DNA of 64,000 nt from Shewanella sp. GD04112 (GCF_029835735.1 NZ_JAOEAL010000001.1:3162001-3226000), one strand, 5' to 3'. Positions 52,598 to 62,752 are shown, counted from the stretch's first letter. Notes: generated by a model not told the origin, from the letters alone. Numbers and translations are program-made.

Positions 52598-53416
52598 TTA
52601 ACCGTAACGGCCGGTAATGTAATCTTCGGTCTTACGTTTTTTCGGTGTGGTGAAGATCGTGTTGGTATCGGCGTATTCCACCAATTCGCCCATATACATA
52701 AAGGCCGTTTGGTCCGACACCCGCGCCGCCTGTTGCATGTTGTGGGTCACGATAACCACTGTGTACTTAGTCTTAAGCTCAGTGATCAGCTCTTCGATGG
52801 TTAAGGTTGAAATCGGGTCTAGGGCCGAAGTCGGTTCGTCGAGCAGTAATACTTCTGGCTCGATGGCAATCGCACGGGCAATCACCAGACGTTGCTGCTG
52901 ACCACCAGATAAGCCAAAGGCGTTATCGTGCAGACGGTCTTTCACTTCATCCCAAATCGCCGCACCGCGTAGCGAACGCTCGGCCGCTTCGTCGAGTTCA
53001 CGGCGGTTGTTAATGCCCTGCAAGCGCAGACCATAAACCACGTTTTCGTAAATCGACTTAGGGAATGGGTTAGGACGCTGGAACACCATACCTACGTTGC
53101 GGCGCAGGGCGGCAACGTCGATTTTTTTGTCATAAATATTTTGACCGTGCAGCAAAATCTCGCCGTCGATATGGCAGTTGTCCACCAGATCGTTCATGCG
53201 GTTAATGCAGCGCAATAAGGTGGATTTACCACAGCCGCTGGGGCCGATAAACGCCGTAACTTGCTTCTTCGGGATCTTCATCGACACATTAAACAGCGCT
53301 TGCTTGTCACCATAGCGCAGGTCTAAGTTGCGGATCTCCAGTGCGGTATCGTTCTGGCTCAAGTTTGCTAAGTCAAAGTTGTTGGTTTTCATGGCTGTCG
53401 AATCTATAGAAATCAT
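52598..53416 (-). CDS. pstB: Phosphate ABC transporter ATPase PstB
   Basis: A 272-residue ABC ATPase. Walker [10 protein letters not shown] is at 58-66, signature LSGGQQQRL, Walker [13 protein letters not shown], and the H-loop TH in [13 protein letters not shown]. The PstB-typical [14 protein letters not shown] and the C-terminal [13 protein letters not shown] are present. It energises phosphate uptake through PstC/PstA. It follows pstA by 33 bp. The N-terminal about 20 residues may be longer than in other PstB proteins. Confidence 0.96.
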
Positions 53417-53449
53417 ATTCAGTCCTAATACTTTCAGGATAATCGCTGA

Positions 53450-55108
53450 TTAATGCTCAAGCGAACGATATTTTTCACGTAAGTGGTTACGCACACTAAT
53501 CGCGGTTAAGTTCAGTGCCACAATCACTGTTACCAGCAAGAAGGAGGTGGCGTATACCAGAGGACGTGCCGCTTCAACGTTAGGACTCTGGAAGCCCACA
53601 TCATAAATATGGAACCCTAAGTGCATGAATTTACGTTCTAAATGCACAAACGGGAAGTTTAAGTCCAGTGGCAATGTCGGTGCTAATTTCACTACACCCA
53701 CCAGCATTAACGGTGCTACCTCACCCGCAGCGCGGGCCACGGCTAAAATCAGCCCCGTCATGATCGCAGGGCTTGCCATCGGGATCACAATCCGCCACAG
53801 GGTTTCGGCCTTGGTCGCGCCCAGAGCCAAGCTACCTTGACGCACCGCACTCGGAATACGGCTTAAGCCTTCTTCGGTCGATACAATCACCACTGGCAGG
53901 GTCAGGATCGCTAAGGTTAACGCCGACCAAATCACCCCTGGTGAACCAAAGGTCGGTGACGGTAAGGCTTCGGCGTAAAACAGTTGGTCAATCGAGCCAC
54001 CCATCATGTATACGAAGAACCCTAAACCAAATACCCCGTACACAATCGATGGCACACCCGCTAAGTTGATTACCGCAATGCGGATCATCTTAGTGATAGG
54101 ACCTTTTTTGGCATATTCGTGCAGGTAAATCGCAGCAATCACCCCAAATGGCGTCACGATAATCGCCATCAACAGCACCATAAACACGGTACCGAAAATT
54201 GCTGGGAACACGCCGCCTTCGGTGTTGGCTTCGCGTGGGTCGTCGCTAACAAAGCGGCCAAGCCCGACAAACCATTTGCCGATTTTACCCATCAAGCCTA
54301 AGTGGTTGACGTAGGTAACATCGAGTACCGAATCCAGCTTAAGCTCGACCTCAACACCACGCATATCACGCACGATAACAGAGTCGCGAGCCGCTTCATC
54401 ACGCAGGGCAAACAGCTCTTTTTCAAGCAGTTTATAGTCTTGCTCGAGCGCCACTTTCGCCGCAGCTAACTCCTGCTTACGGCTATCGGTCAACTCACCA
54501 TCTAACTCATAACGGCGCTCTTTTAAACGCAGTTTTTCAATCTTGTAGTTAATCGCACCAATATCTTGCTTTTGCAGTGATAACGCTTTGTCAGACAAAG
54601 CAACGGCACGGTCGATATGCTCCATTAAGGAGGATTCAAGTGCATCGTTTTTAAGCTCTAAGCGTTTACCGTTTTCAATTACGGCCACAGGGTAGCCATA
54701 AAAGTTACCGTTTTTAGCACGCTCGAGCATGGCCACATCGGCTGGCTCACTACGGCTGATAATGTCTGTTGCTAAAATCCAACGGAAATCTAAGCCCACA
54801 AACTCACGGTTACCGGTTTTCACTAAGTAACGTGTCACAAACTCACCGGGTGGCTGTTTAAACACGTGGCCCGCGGCGGTTAAGCGTTCGGTCGGCACTT
54901 CTTCCCTATCGTAAATCTCACCGATTAAGGTTGAACGTGCGCCAGTGTTATCTTCGAGTTCCCATTGATAAATCGTTGCAGGCCAAAAGTAGCTTAATCC
55001 GCGCCATGCAATGAGCAGTAACAGGCCTAATACTGCAATCAAACTGATGCTCACCGCGCCACCTGTCATCCAAATCCATGGCGAGCCTGATTTTACCCAC
55101 TTACCCAT
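53450..55108 (-). CDS. pstA: Phosphate ABC transporter permease PstA (enlarged)
   Basis: 552 residues; typical E. coli PstA is about 296. The extra sequence lies between TM1 (about 12-36, SPWIWMTGGAVSISLIAVLG) and the permease core (about 315-545). It is a periplasmic region with a long charged, helical/coiled stretch (about 165-260, KDALESSLMEHIDRAVALSD...). The BPD_transp permease motif (RQGSLALGATKAETLWRIVI) is intact. This enlarged form pairs with the enlarged PstC here and is known from Shewanella and vibrios. Confidence 0.92.
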   Translation of the reverse strand: MGKWVKSGSPWIWMTGGAVSISLIAVLGLLLLIAWRGLSYFWPATIYQWELEDNTGARSTLIGEIYDREEVPTERLTAAGHVFKQPPGEFVTRYLVKTGNREFVGLDFRWILATDIISRSEPADVAMLERAKNGNFYGYPVAVIENGKRLELKNDALESSLMEHIDRAVALSDKALSLQKQDIGAINYKIEKLRLKERRYELDGELTDSRKQELAAAKVALEQDYKLLEKELFALRDEAARDSVIVRDMRGVEVELKLDSVLDVTYVNHLGLMGKIGKWFVGLGRFVSDDPREANTEGGVFPAIFGTVFMVLLMAIIVTPFGVIAAIYLHEYAKKGPITKMIRIAVINLAGVPSIVYGVFGLGFFVYMMGGSIDQLFYAEALPSPTFGSPGVIWSALTLAILTLPVVIVSTEEGLSRIPSAVRQGSLALGATKAETLWRIVIPMASPAIMTGLILAVARAAGEVAPLMLVGVVKLAPTLPLDLNFPFVHLERKFMHLGFHIYDVGFQSPNVEAARPLVYATSFLLVTVIVALNLTAISVRNHLREKYRSLEH

Positions 55109-55167
55109 TGCACAAACCTCTCAAGGTCATTGGCGAAATAGTATTTAGTATCATTATCTTATCTCCA

Positions 55168-57426
55168 TTACAGCGAGCTATAGCGGTCACGCAGACGCTG
55201 TCTTACCACTTCGGCAATCGTGTTAAAGAAGAAGGTAAATACGAACAGAACGAAGGCCGCGAGGAACAGCACACGGTAGTGAGAGCTGCCAATCGCCGAC
55301 TCAGGCATTTCCACCGCGATGTTAGCCGCCAGCGTACGCATACCCTCAAACACGCTCCATTCCATGATGGCGGTGTTACCCGTTGCCATCAGTACGATCA
55401 TGGTTTCACCCACAGCGCGGCCTAGACCCATCATCACCGCAGAGAAAATCCCAGGGCTTGCGGTCAACAGCACCACACGTGTCAGGGTTTGCCAAGGCGT
55501 CGCGCCCAACGCCAGACTGCCGTTGGATAAATGGCGTGGCACAGAGAAAATCGCGTCTTCGGCAATCGAGAAAATCGTTGGAATAACCGCAAAGCCCATG
55601 GCGATACCCACGACCAGCGCGTTACGTTGGTCGAAGGTGATGCCTAATTCGTTAGTGATAAATTGACGAGTGTTGCCATCAAACAGCGCCACTTCGATCA
55701 TTGGACTGATGGCAAAGGAGAACCACCCCACAAAGCAGATAACCGGAATGAGCATCAGCTCTTGATAAACTTCAGGCAGGCGTTGTTTCCAAGTACCGGG
55801 TAATTTGCTCCAAGAATAGGCCGACACCAGAATCGCCGTCGGCAGCAGTACCAGCAGCACTAAGATGCCCGGCAAGTGCTCTTCAATCAGCGGAGCTAAC
55901 CAAAGTCCGGCGAGGAAACCTAAGATAACCGTCGGTAGGGCTTCCATGATTTCAATCGTTGGCTTAACAATGCCGCGCACCTTTGGCGACATAAAGTAAG
56001 CAGTGTAAATGGCGCCCGCAATCGCTAATGGCACGGCAAACAGCATGGCGTAGAACGCCGCCTTCATGGTGCCGTAGGCCAATGGCATTAAGCTGAGCTT
56101 GGCTTCAAAGTCATCGCTACCCGAGGTGGATTGCCACACAAACTTAGGCTCTGGGTAACCTTCGTACCACACCTTATTCCACAGCGCGCTCCAAGACACT
56201 TCTGGGTGCGAGTTTTCCACGTGGAAGATATTCAGTTGGTTGTTCGCTTCGACCACTAGGCCGTTAGAACGTGGGCTAAAGCCCATCACGCCTGGGTTTT
56301 TAAAGTCAAACTTTTCATCAAACAGTTCGCGCTCACTGGTGGTATACAGGAGTGATAACTCACCCTCAGGGCTCACCACGGCAAAACTTTTACGGTAGAA
56401 CTCAGAGGCAATCGAGGCCACTGGCGCTAAGTCAGTAAACTCACGGATCTCTTTGTATAAACGGCCTTTTGGACCATTCACTTGGAAGTACTGGGTCACC
56501 ACACCTGAGTCGTAGCTCACCAGAATCGAGCTGGCACCGGCGAGTAAGGCAATGTTGTTAACCTTAGACTTTTCCTTTTCCGCATCGATTACCTGCATTA
56601 AATCTAGGCTTTCAACATCACGGATATTGTAGATAAACACCTTGTTGCCCATTTGCAGCATCAATTGGCGTTGATCCGGTGTCATCAATTGGTGTGCGAC
56701 TTTTTTAGGTGCATCGGGCAGTAGTGCGCCCGTGGTCGTCCATTCCACCTCTTCGGTCATCATGTTTTCTTGACCTTCGAGACGGCTTAAACGCCAAGCG
56801 CCATTGTCATCTTGGTAGGCGAAGCTGATTTTATCGTTGCTGTAACTAAAGGCTAAATGATGGATTGCGCTGCCCGACTCATCGATAGTGATCGGCGCTT
56901 CACCCGCGCTGTAACGCAGTTTTGGGGTAATAAGGCGCTTGTTGTTAGGGTAACTTAAGCCAAATTCGATTCCCACGATTAAGGCTTGACCGTTACTTAA
57001 CCCCAGTGCGAAGCGTTGCTCACTCGGCGCGGCAATCGCGGCGCTGGTGACGCTCACCCCAGAGGGTAATGGCGGTGTAAAACTGGAGAGTAAGCTGCCA
57101 TCGGCAACCGTGTAGAAATCCACTTGGCCATCGGCGGCCACGCGATACATGACCTCATTTTGCTCGTCGGCACCGACCATCAGAGTCGCGACTTCAGCAT
57201 GTTGATAACTCACGCTTTTTACGGGAGTCACATCCGCGCTGTCGAAAATGGGTTTAATCACGTACAGCAAATAGAAGAAGATCAACAATAAGGCAACAAA
57301 CACCATAGTGCCGCCAATCGTGACCCCAATTTGAGCCGCTTTATCCTTAAATGCCCTGCGACTTGAACGTCCGCCTTTCAGCATACTTTGCGGCGCAGAA
57401 CCAGGTTGAATGACCTGACTTTCCAT
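55168..57426 (-). CDS. pstC: Phosphate ABC transporter permease PstC (enlarged)
   Basis: 752 residues, more than twice E. coli PstC (319). After a cytoplasmic start and TM1 (about 35-62, GTMVFVALLLIFFYLLYVIK) comes a large periplasmic domain (about 65-440) that looks like a beta-propeller. It has repeated short strands such as EVMYRVAADGQVDFYTVADG, FALGLSNGQALIVGIEFG and LSLLYTTSERELFDEKF. The permease core (about 455-750) has the EAA-type SNGSLALGATPWQTLTRVVL motif. The periplasmic domain could contact PstS or sense the envelope (inference). First gene of the operon, behind a Pho box. Confidence 0.92.
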   Translation of the reverse strand: MESQVIQPGSAPQSMLKGGRSSRRAFKDKAAQIGVTIGGTMVFVALLLIFFYLLYVIKPIFDSADVTPVKSVSYQHAEVATLMVGADEQNEVMYRVAADGQVDFYTVADGSLLSSFTPPLPSGVSVTSAAIAAPSEQRFALGLSNGQALIVGIEFGLSYPNNKRLITPKLRYSAGEAPITIDESGSAIHHLAFSYSNDKISFAYQDDNGAWRLSRLEGQENMMTEEVEWTTTGALLPDAPKKVAHQLMTPDQRQLMLQMGNKVFIYNIRDVESLDLMQVIDAEKEKSKVNNIALLAGASSILVSYDSGVVTQYFQVNGPKGRLYKEIREFTDLAPVASIASEFYRKSFAVVSPEGELSLLYTTSERELFDEKFDFKNPGVMGFSPRSNGLVVEANNQLNIFHVENSHPEVSWSALWNKVWYEGYPEPKFVWQSTSGSDDFEAKLSLMPLAYGTMKAAFYAMLFAVPLAIAGAIYTAYFMSPKVRGIVKPTIEIMEALPTVILGFLAGLWLAPLIEEHLPGILVLLVLLPTAILVSAYSWSKLPGTWKQRLPEVYQELMLIPVICFVGWFSFAISPMIEVALFDGNTRQFITNELGITFDQRNALVVGIAMGFAVIPTIFSIAEDAIFSVPRHLSNGSLALGATPWQTLTRVVLLTASPGIFSAVMMGLGRAVGETMIVLMATGNTAIMEWSVFEGMRTLAANIAVEMPESAIGSSHYRVLFLAAFVLFVFTFFFNTIAEVVRQRLRDRYSSL

Positions 57427-57549
57427 TAAGAACCTCTATTATTAAAGCCTGTGAGTTTTTTCGCTAGGAATTGCGAAATGCTATGCTTACACTGTTTGAG
57501 CATAAACTGAGCAATAACAACACCCTTCATTCTAAGTGCGTTGAATTAT

Positions 57550-57567
57550 ATGACGCAAAGATGACAG
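57550..57567 (-). promoter_or_regulatory. Pho box upstream of pstC
   Basis: On the minus strand the sequence CTGTCATCTTTGCGTCAT matches the PhoB box pattern (CTGTCAT-4 bp-CTGTCAT; first half exact, second half 5 of 7). It lies 124 bp before the pstC start, with TAGAAT 15 bp downstream as a possible -10. Phosphate-starvation induction through PhoB is expected. Confidence 0.65.
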
Positions 57568-57625
57568 TTGTGTTACACCCGATTTTAAAACAGGTGCCTT
57601 TTACAAAAAATAGGAGTCAGTCGCC

Positions 57626-58126
57626 ATGCTACGATATTTAATCACGCTTCAAGCACCTGATAGAAAAGGATTAGTCGAGCAAATCGCCCACGCCGTGAGT
57701 CGCCATGGCGGCAACTGGTTAGACTCAGAGCTGCGCCATATCGACGGGATTTTTGCCGCCATATTGTTACTCGAGGTGCCTTCGCTGAAAATGGACGAGC
57801 TAATTGAAGCCTTGGAATGCATCGACGGCCTCACCCTCACCTATTCAAAAACCTCGGTCGCCCTCAAACCCGTTAAGCGACTAACCTACAGCCTAGTGTC
57901 CTACGATAGACCCGGATTAGTGCTGGATATTTCCAATCGGATCACCGCACTAGGTATCAATATCGAACAGTTTAGCAGCCAGTTTGAGACCGCAGGCCAT
58001 ACTGGCATCGCCCTGTTTCGCGCCACCATTGGTTTAGGCTTAACCGACCTTGCCCAAGAGGAACAACTGGTGCAATCCCTCTATGCCCTCGGTGATGACT
58101 TAGTGCTGGATAAACTCAGCCGTTAA
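57626..58126 (+). CDS. GcvR-like protein with two ACT domains
   Basis: 166 residues with two ACT domains (about 4-75 and 90-160). RYLITLQAPDRKGLVEQIAH opens the first and YSLVSYDRPGLVLDISNRIT the second. This is the layout of the glycine cleavage regulator GcvR, which senses glycine and antagonises GcvA in E. coli. Shewanella has several such proteins, so the specific GcvR name is uncertain. The ATG follows AGGAGTCAGTCGCC. It is divergent from pstC and has its own terminator. Confidence 0.82.
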   Translation: MLRYLITLQAPDRKGLVEQIAHAVSRHGGNWLDSELRHIDGIFAAILLLEVPSLKMDELIEALECIDGLTLTYSKTSVALKPVKRLTYSLVSYDRPGLVLDISNRITALGINIEQFSSQFETAGHTGIALFRATIGLGLTDLAQEEQLVQSLYALGDDLVLDKLSR

Positions 58127-58143
58127 CCCTCAACACCTTCAAC

Positions 58144-58178
58144 AAAAAACGCCGCGGGCAAACCCTGCGGCGTTTTTT
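58144..58178. terminator. Bidirectional terminator between the ACT protein and EamA genes
   Basis: AAAAAACGCCGCGGG (58144-58158) pairs with CCCTGCGGCGTTTTTT (58163-58178) with one bulged T and a CAAA loop. A and T runs on both sides let it serve both strands. Confidence 0.92.
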
Positions 58179-58186
58179 ATGGTGAG

Positions 58187-59074
58187 CTAGCTGACTTTCT
58201 GGTGCCGAGACTTAATTAAATAGCGCAGCGGCACTTGGGAAATCAACATCCCCAGCAGCATCAAACCGCAACCCAACAAGGCCCGCAGCCCTAAGCTCTC
58301 TCCAAGGAACATAATACCGCCGATGGCCGCAAACACGGTTTCAAGACTTAAAATAATCGCCGCGTGCGCAGGATGTGCATGCTTTTGCGCCAGCACCTGT
58401 AAAGTGTAGGCAATACCCACTGAAATGAGCCCCGCGTAGGCCAGTGAGCCCCAGGCTGCAATCACCTTATCGACTGTCGTCACCTCAATGGCCGCCGACA
58501 CCAGCAGGCTTAATACGCCGCACACTAAAAATTGCATCATGGCGAGTAACACTGGCGAAATCCGCTTAGCAAAATGGTCCACCGCCAAAATATGCATCGC
58601 CCAAAACAGTGCGCCAATCAATTGCAGCATATCGCCATAGCCGAGGTGAAAGCCTTCTTTAATGCTTAAAAAATACAGCCCTACCACGGCGATACCACAG
58701 CCCACCCAGGTATTTGCGCCGGTAGCATGTTTCAGCGCTAAGCCCAATATCGGTACTAACACGATATAAAGCCCAGTGATAAAGCCCGCATTGGCCGCCG
58801 TAGTGTAAAGCAGCCCCACCTGTTGTAGCGATGCGCCAGCAAATAACAGTCCGCCCACCACACCGCAACCCATGGCAAAGTCTTTGGGCGTACCGAGATG
58901 AATTTTGCCTTGCCGAGCCAAGTACCACACCAGAGGAACGAGTGACACTGTACCAATTAAGAAACGTAGCCCGTTGAATGCAAAGGGCGATAAATGCTCC
59001 ATCCCTAAGGTTTGGGCGACAAAACCAAAGCCCCAAATGGCGGCGGCGAGCAAGAGTAAAAAATTGGCAGGCAA
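58187..59074 (-). CDS. EamA/DMT-family transporter (RarD/YddG type)
   Basis: 295 residues with 10 TM segments in two EamA repeats: MPANFLLLLAAAIWGFGFVA at the start, LYTTAANAGFITGLYIVLVP, and ISVGIAYTLQVLAQKHAHPA in the second half. The substrate could be amino acids or other metabolites and is not inferable. The C-terminus is basic (LIKSRHQKV), consistent with a cytoplasmic end. No ribosome-binding site stronger than GACCGTATC is seen before the ATG. Convergent with the ACT-domain gene. Confidence 0.88.
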   Translation of the reverse strand: MPANFLLLLAAAIWGFGFVAQTLGMEHLSPFAFNGLRFLIGTVSLVPLVWYLARQGKIHLGTPKDFAMGCGVVGGLLFAGASLQQVGLLYTTAANAGFITGLYIVLVPILGLALKHATGANTWVGCGIAVVGLYFLSIKEGFHLGYGDMLQLIGALFWAMHILAVDHFAKRISPVLLAMMQFLVCGVLSLLVSAAIEVTTVDKVIAAWGSLAYAGLISVGIAYTLQVLAQKHAHPAHAAIILSLETVFAAIGGIMFLGESLGLRALLGCGLMLLGMLISQVPLRYLIKSRHQKVS

Positions 59075-59170
59075 GATACGGTCTCAATGATTTAAAAGGA
59101 TGACAAGATTACCCAGATGCTGGGCGCTTGTCCAAATATGTTGCGATACTGTTAGCGTTTAAACCGCACG

Positions 59171-60331
59171 CTACTGGCGAGTCTTGCCTTGTAGACTTTT
59201 GGCCTGACTCAAGATTTCATTTAAAAACACAGAGTCTGATTGCTTTGCCAACTGCACCGCTTTGTTGGAAGCATCAATCGCGAGTGCGGTTTGACCATCA
59301 AGATCATAGGCTGTTGCTAAGCTATCCCAGAGCACCTCAGACATAGGAAACACCTTTGTCCCCTCCTGTAAAATCTCCACACCCCACGCCGTTTTTTGCT
59401 CATAGCTGGCCTTGAGACCATAGACATTGTACTGCTGGGCAGAGAGCGGAAACTCATAGCCGAAGACCGCCGTTTGCTGGTGATAGAACTGCTTTAAGTC
59501 CTTTAGCGGCATCACCGCGATTTCGGGCACCGCATTCCAATTCGCAAACAGCATCTTTAATGCCTCAACATTGCCAATAAGCGGGGTGCTGTCATGGGTT
59601 TCTTCGGGGAAGCGTTTATTAAACCATTGCAACATTTTGGTTGAAGGAGGCTTCACTGACGGGCTATTACCCAAGGTATTTTGCAATTGGGTTATTTGGG
59701 TTGCAAAGGCGCTGGCCATCTCATTAGGTTCACTGGCGATACTCAAAAACCAGCGCATGGGTTTTATCCGTTTGGCGACGGCTAACTGAGCGGACTCTCG
59801 CACGAGCCAATTATTGTCCCACCAAAGGCTTGGGCTGATGGATATCGCCGCATTAAACCGAGTGTCAGGCGTCAGAGCCACATAGCTGCTGAATAGCCCA
59901 GCCATAGAGTGTCCCGACAGTACGTGGTAATCGGCGGTGCGATATTTCTGGCCCAAGCAGCTGAGTAGTTCTGTTTCTAAAAACTGCCTGTAATTCTCTG
60001 CTCCGCCACTTCGGTCTTTAAACTGTTCTAATTGGGTCGGCGTAAACGACTTTAAGCGATTATTCGAGCTGACACCCACGACAATCAGCTCAGGGATAAT
60101 GGCATAGCTACTTAAAAAGCCGACATTCGCGGCAATATGCTCAAATTGTGTCGAGCCATCCAAGACAACTAAAACGGGATAACGAAAATCGCTGGAATGA
60201 CCATAGGTATCGGGGAGTTTGATTTGCAAGTTAATATCATCATTCAATATTTCAGAATGGATCTGCATCTTGTCCGTCTGCGCCACCACCTGCATCGACA
60301 GGAAAAAAATCAGCCCTAATACCATCCGCAT
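59171..60331 (-). CDS. Exported esterase (enterochelin esterase/esterase D-like)
   Basis: 386 residues. Signal peptide 1-17 (VVA-QTD). Putative esterase fold (pfam00756 type) at about 25-270, with nucleophile S142 in LSGHSMAGLFSS. The SIIPELIVVGVSSNNR strand and a late His (EETHDSTPL) could complete the triad. The C-terminal about 80 residues are TPR-like (GVEILQEGTKVFPMSEVLWD, AYDLDGQTALAIDASNKAVQ). Family members hydrolyse ferric-siderophore esters or acyl esters. There is no siderophore gene beside it, so the substrate is open. Confidence 0.83.
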   Translation of the reverse strand: MRMVLGLIFFLSMQVVAQTDKMQIHSEILNDDINLQIKLPDTYGHSSDFRYPVLVVLDGSTQFEHIAANVGFLSSYAIIPELIVVGVSSNNRLKSFTPTQLEQFKDRSGGAENYRQFLETELLSCLGQKYRTADYHVLSGHSMAGLFSSYVALTPDTRFNAAISISPSLWWDNNWLVRESAQLAVAKRIKPMRWFLSIASEPNEMASAFATQITQLQNTLGNSPSVKPPSTKMLQWFNKRFPEETHDSTPLIGNVEALKMLFANWNAVPEIAVMPLKDLKQFYHQQTAVFGYEFPLSAQQYNVYGLKASYEQKTAWGVEILQEGTKVFPMSEVLWDSLATAYDLDGQTALAIDASNKAVQLAKQSDSVFLNEILSQAKSLQGKTRQ

Positions 60332-60575
60332 CGTTAACCTCCCTGAATAATGGCAGCTAAGTTACTGGTTTTTATCAAGACAATCAATTTATTAACATAA
60401 TTACGCCACCAGAAAGCCCAGATTAGCCACACATGGCAGTCAGGCTCTCAATCGAGAATTCCTATCTAAACTCGGCGGGATAATCTTGTATACTGCACAT
60501 CACGCAATGACGAATGCATAAGTCCGCTGGATGCCTTACCAAACCCAGTGACACCATAAAAAACTAGGAACACCT

Positions 60576-61400
60576 ATGTTAGGAACGCTAAAAAAGCTGC
60601 GCGCACACTTAGATGAGGCGCAACAAGTACAGTATCAACTGGTTGTTGGCGACGAGTTACTGCCACTGAATCCCTTAATTGGCAAGCCGCTGACCCTGAC
60701 CCACACGGGTAACATCTTCTGCTGTAACTGCGGCAAAAAGACCAAAAAGAGCTATTCGCAAGGCCATTGCTTTGTGTGTATGCAAAAGCTCGCCAGTTGC
60801 GATATGTGCATTATGAAACCCGAAACCTGTCACTTTGACCAAGGTACTTGCCGCGAGCCAGAGTGGGCGCAAAGCCATTGTTTTGTGCCGCATTATGTTT
60901 ATCTATCCAATACTTCAGGCATCAAGGTCGGCATCACTCGCCACACACAATTGCCTACTCGCTGGATAGATCAGGGCGCGACCCAAGGTTTACCAATTTT
61001 TAAAGTGTCGACACGACAAATCTCGGGTTTAGTGGAAGTGGAGTTAGCCAAACTCATTAACGATAAAACCCACTGGCAAACCATGCTTAAGGGCCACGCC
61101 GACGATATCGATTTAAATGCTAAGGCGGCGGAACTGATCCCGCAAATTGAGGCTAAGTTGCATGAAATCGGTATGCAAAAAGGCGATTACAGTATCGAAC
61201 GTTTAGATGAAACGATTCAGTCGATTCACTATCCCATCGACACCTTTCCGAAGAAAATCACTTCCCACAACTTCGATAAAAATGAGGTGATAAGCGGGAT
61301 TTTACAGGGGATTAAAGGTCAGTATCTGATCTTCGATACGGGCGTAATTAATATTCGCAAATTCACCGCCTATGAAGTCAGCATAGCGTTAGCTGACTAA
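60576..61400 (+). CDS. DUF2797 protein with zinc cluster and GIY-YIG-like domain
   Basis: 274 residues. Cysteine-rich N-terminal half (IFCCNCGKKTKKSYSQGHCF, then CMQKLASCDMC, C and C pairs; about 45-95) probably binds two zinc ions. The following HYVYLSNTSGIKVGITRHTQ stretch and the PTRWIDQGATQ segment resemble the start of a GIY-YIG-like fold. DUF2797 members have no established function. The ATG follows AGGAACACCT. Single gene with gaps on both sides. Confidence 0.85.
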   Translation: MLGTLKKLRAHLDEAQQVQYQLVVGDELLPLNPLIGKPLTLTHTGNIFCCNCGKKTKKSYSQGHCFVCMQKLASCDMCIMKPETCHFDQGTCREPEWAQSHCFVPHYVYLSNTSGIKVGITRHTQLPTRWIDQGATQGLPIFKVSTRQISGLVEVELAKLINDKTHWQTMLKGHADDIDLNAKAAELIPQIEAKLHEIGMQKGDYSIERLDETIQSIHYPIDTFPKKITSHNFDKNEVISGILQGIKGQYLIFDTGVINIRKFTAYEVSIALAD

Positions 61401-61652
61401 TATAAGTTAAAATTCCTGTCAAATGAGTGTGTTGAGCGCCGCTATGGCAGTCAGCACACTTATTGCTAAACCGTTAGATGACAGTAGTGAAGCGTCTAAA
61501 TCGCTTAGGTTGAACCTCGATATACTCATACCTAAAGCATTGTGATCCCCCTTATCTTGCAATCACTCAGCCGCACCCACTCCCAGCATCCCACATGGAT
61601 AAAATGGCGCTCACCTTTTCCAAGGTAAAAATCTTTATATGGAATATATTTT

Positions 61653-62225
61653 ATGAAACAAGGACCTCAAAATTTTATCCGTCGCTGTGCATTCCAACAA
61701 AAATTACGTAATAAGCAATCTGGAATATTTTTGCTCTTAATAATCCCGCTAATAATAGCAAGCGGTCCTTGGAAGGAACTGACCGCATCGCTATCGACAG
61801 AACCATGGGATATAGGATTTACAATTGTTGTCGTTTTAGCCGTTGTGGTGGCATTTTTCTTCGCCTTCATGATCATTTCTGAAACGATAAGATTGAGCAA
61901 AGCCGCTAAAGATGAACAGCTTAGATTAGCTGAAGCTGGACCTGATGGTTATTACATCGATATCTATCAAGAAGGCCTTATATTTAATCTCTACGATGCC
62001 GAGTTTCATCTTTTTGATATGAAACAACAGTTTGTCCCATTGGATGAGATTGCCAGCACAAAATACTTTAAATATAGAGGCACACGCCGCTTGACGATCA
62101 ACTTTGTCCAGATTTCCGGCCAAGTGTCGTTCACGAATAGGGAAATAAATATGGATAATTTTGATTTTCTGAAGGAATTTCTCGAAACTCATGTAGCTAA
62201 CCAAGAGAATAAGGCAAGAAAATAA
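61653..62225 (+). CDS. Hypothetical two-TM protein with a C-terminal PH-like domain
   Basis: 190 residues. TM segments at about 24-40 and 52-77 (IVVVLAVVVAFFFAFMIISE). The cytoplasmic C-terminal half (GYYIDIYQEGLIFNLYDAEF, KYRGTRRLTINFVQI, MDNFDFLKEFLETHV) resembles a small bacterial PH-like/YcxB-like fold with its terminal helix, but this is a guess. DNA is somewhat more AT-rich than its neighbours. Its role is unknown. Confidence 0.65.
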   Translation: MKQGPQNFIRRCAFQQKLRNKQSGIFLLLIIPLIIASGPWKELTASLSTEPWDIGFTIVVVLAVVVAFFFAFMIISETIRLSKAAKDEQLRLAEAGPDGYYIDIYQEGLIFNLYDAEFHLFDMKQQFVPLDEIASTKYFKYRGTRRLTINFVQISGQVSFTNREINMDNFDFLKEFLETHVANQENKARK

Positions 62226-62350
62226 GCCAGCTTAAGCTAGCTTGATTAGGAATAGCGGCGTTGTGTAAAGCATAAGCCCCACGCAACGCTCGCCATTCTT
62301 GGATAAGCCTGATTTTGAAGAGATTAAATCAATCGAGCAGAGGCTTTGCT

Positions 62351-62752
62351 CTAACTTGGTTGCGCAACCATATAAACAAGTTCCCAGATATGTCCATCGG
62401 GATCTTCAAAAGCATGGCCATACATAAATCCTTGATCCTGCGCTTGACGATAGGCTTTGCCGCCATGCTGCTCGGCAAGCTTGACCAAGTGATCGACACG
62501 CTCTCGACTGTCGCAGTCTAGGCAATTGAGCACTTCTGTCGTGGTGCGGGCATCGGCAATCGCCTTATCGGTAAAGCCAGCGAAAAAAGGCTTCGCCAGC
62601 AACATCACATAAATATTGTCGGCAATCACCACGCAAGCAGCCTGCTCATTGCTGTATTGCTCATTGATACCAAATCCTAGGCCAGCGTAAAAAGCCCGTG
62701 ATTGTTGAACACTTTCAACCGCTAAATTAACAAAGATACTTTGTGTCATCAT
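62351..62752 (-). CDS. VOC-superfamily protein (glyoxalase-like)
   Basis: 133 residues with the paired betaalphabetabetabeta fold: SIFVNLAVESVQQSRAFYAG at the N-terminus and YGHAFEDPDGHIWELVYM at the C-terminus. H-x-x-E type residues (YGHAF, WELVYM) could bind a metal. It resembles the extradiol dioxygenase/PhnB-like stand-alone VOC proteins of unknown substrate. The ATG at 62752 (MM) has AAAGGGAGATT upstream; the second Met may be the actual start. Single gene. Confidence 0.83.
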   Translation of the reverse strand: MMTQSIFVNLAVESVQQSRAFYAGLGFGINEQYSNEQAACVVIADNIYVMLLAKPFFAGFTDKAIADARTTTEVLNCLDCDSRERVDHLVKLAEQHGGKAYRQAQDQGFMYGHAFEDPDGHIWELVYMVAQPS

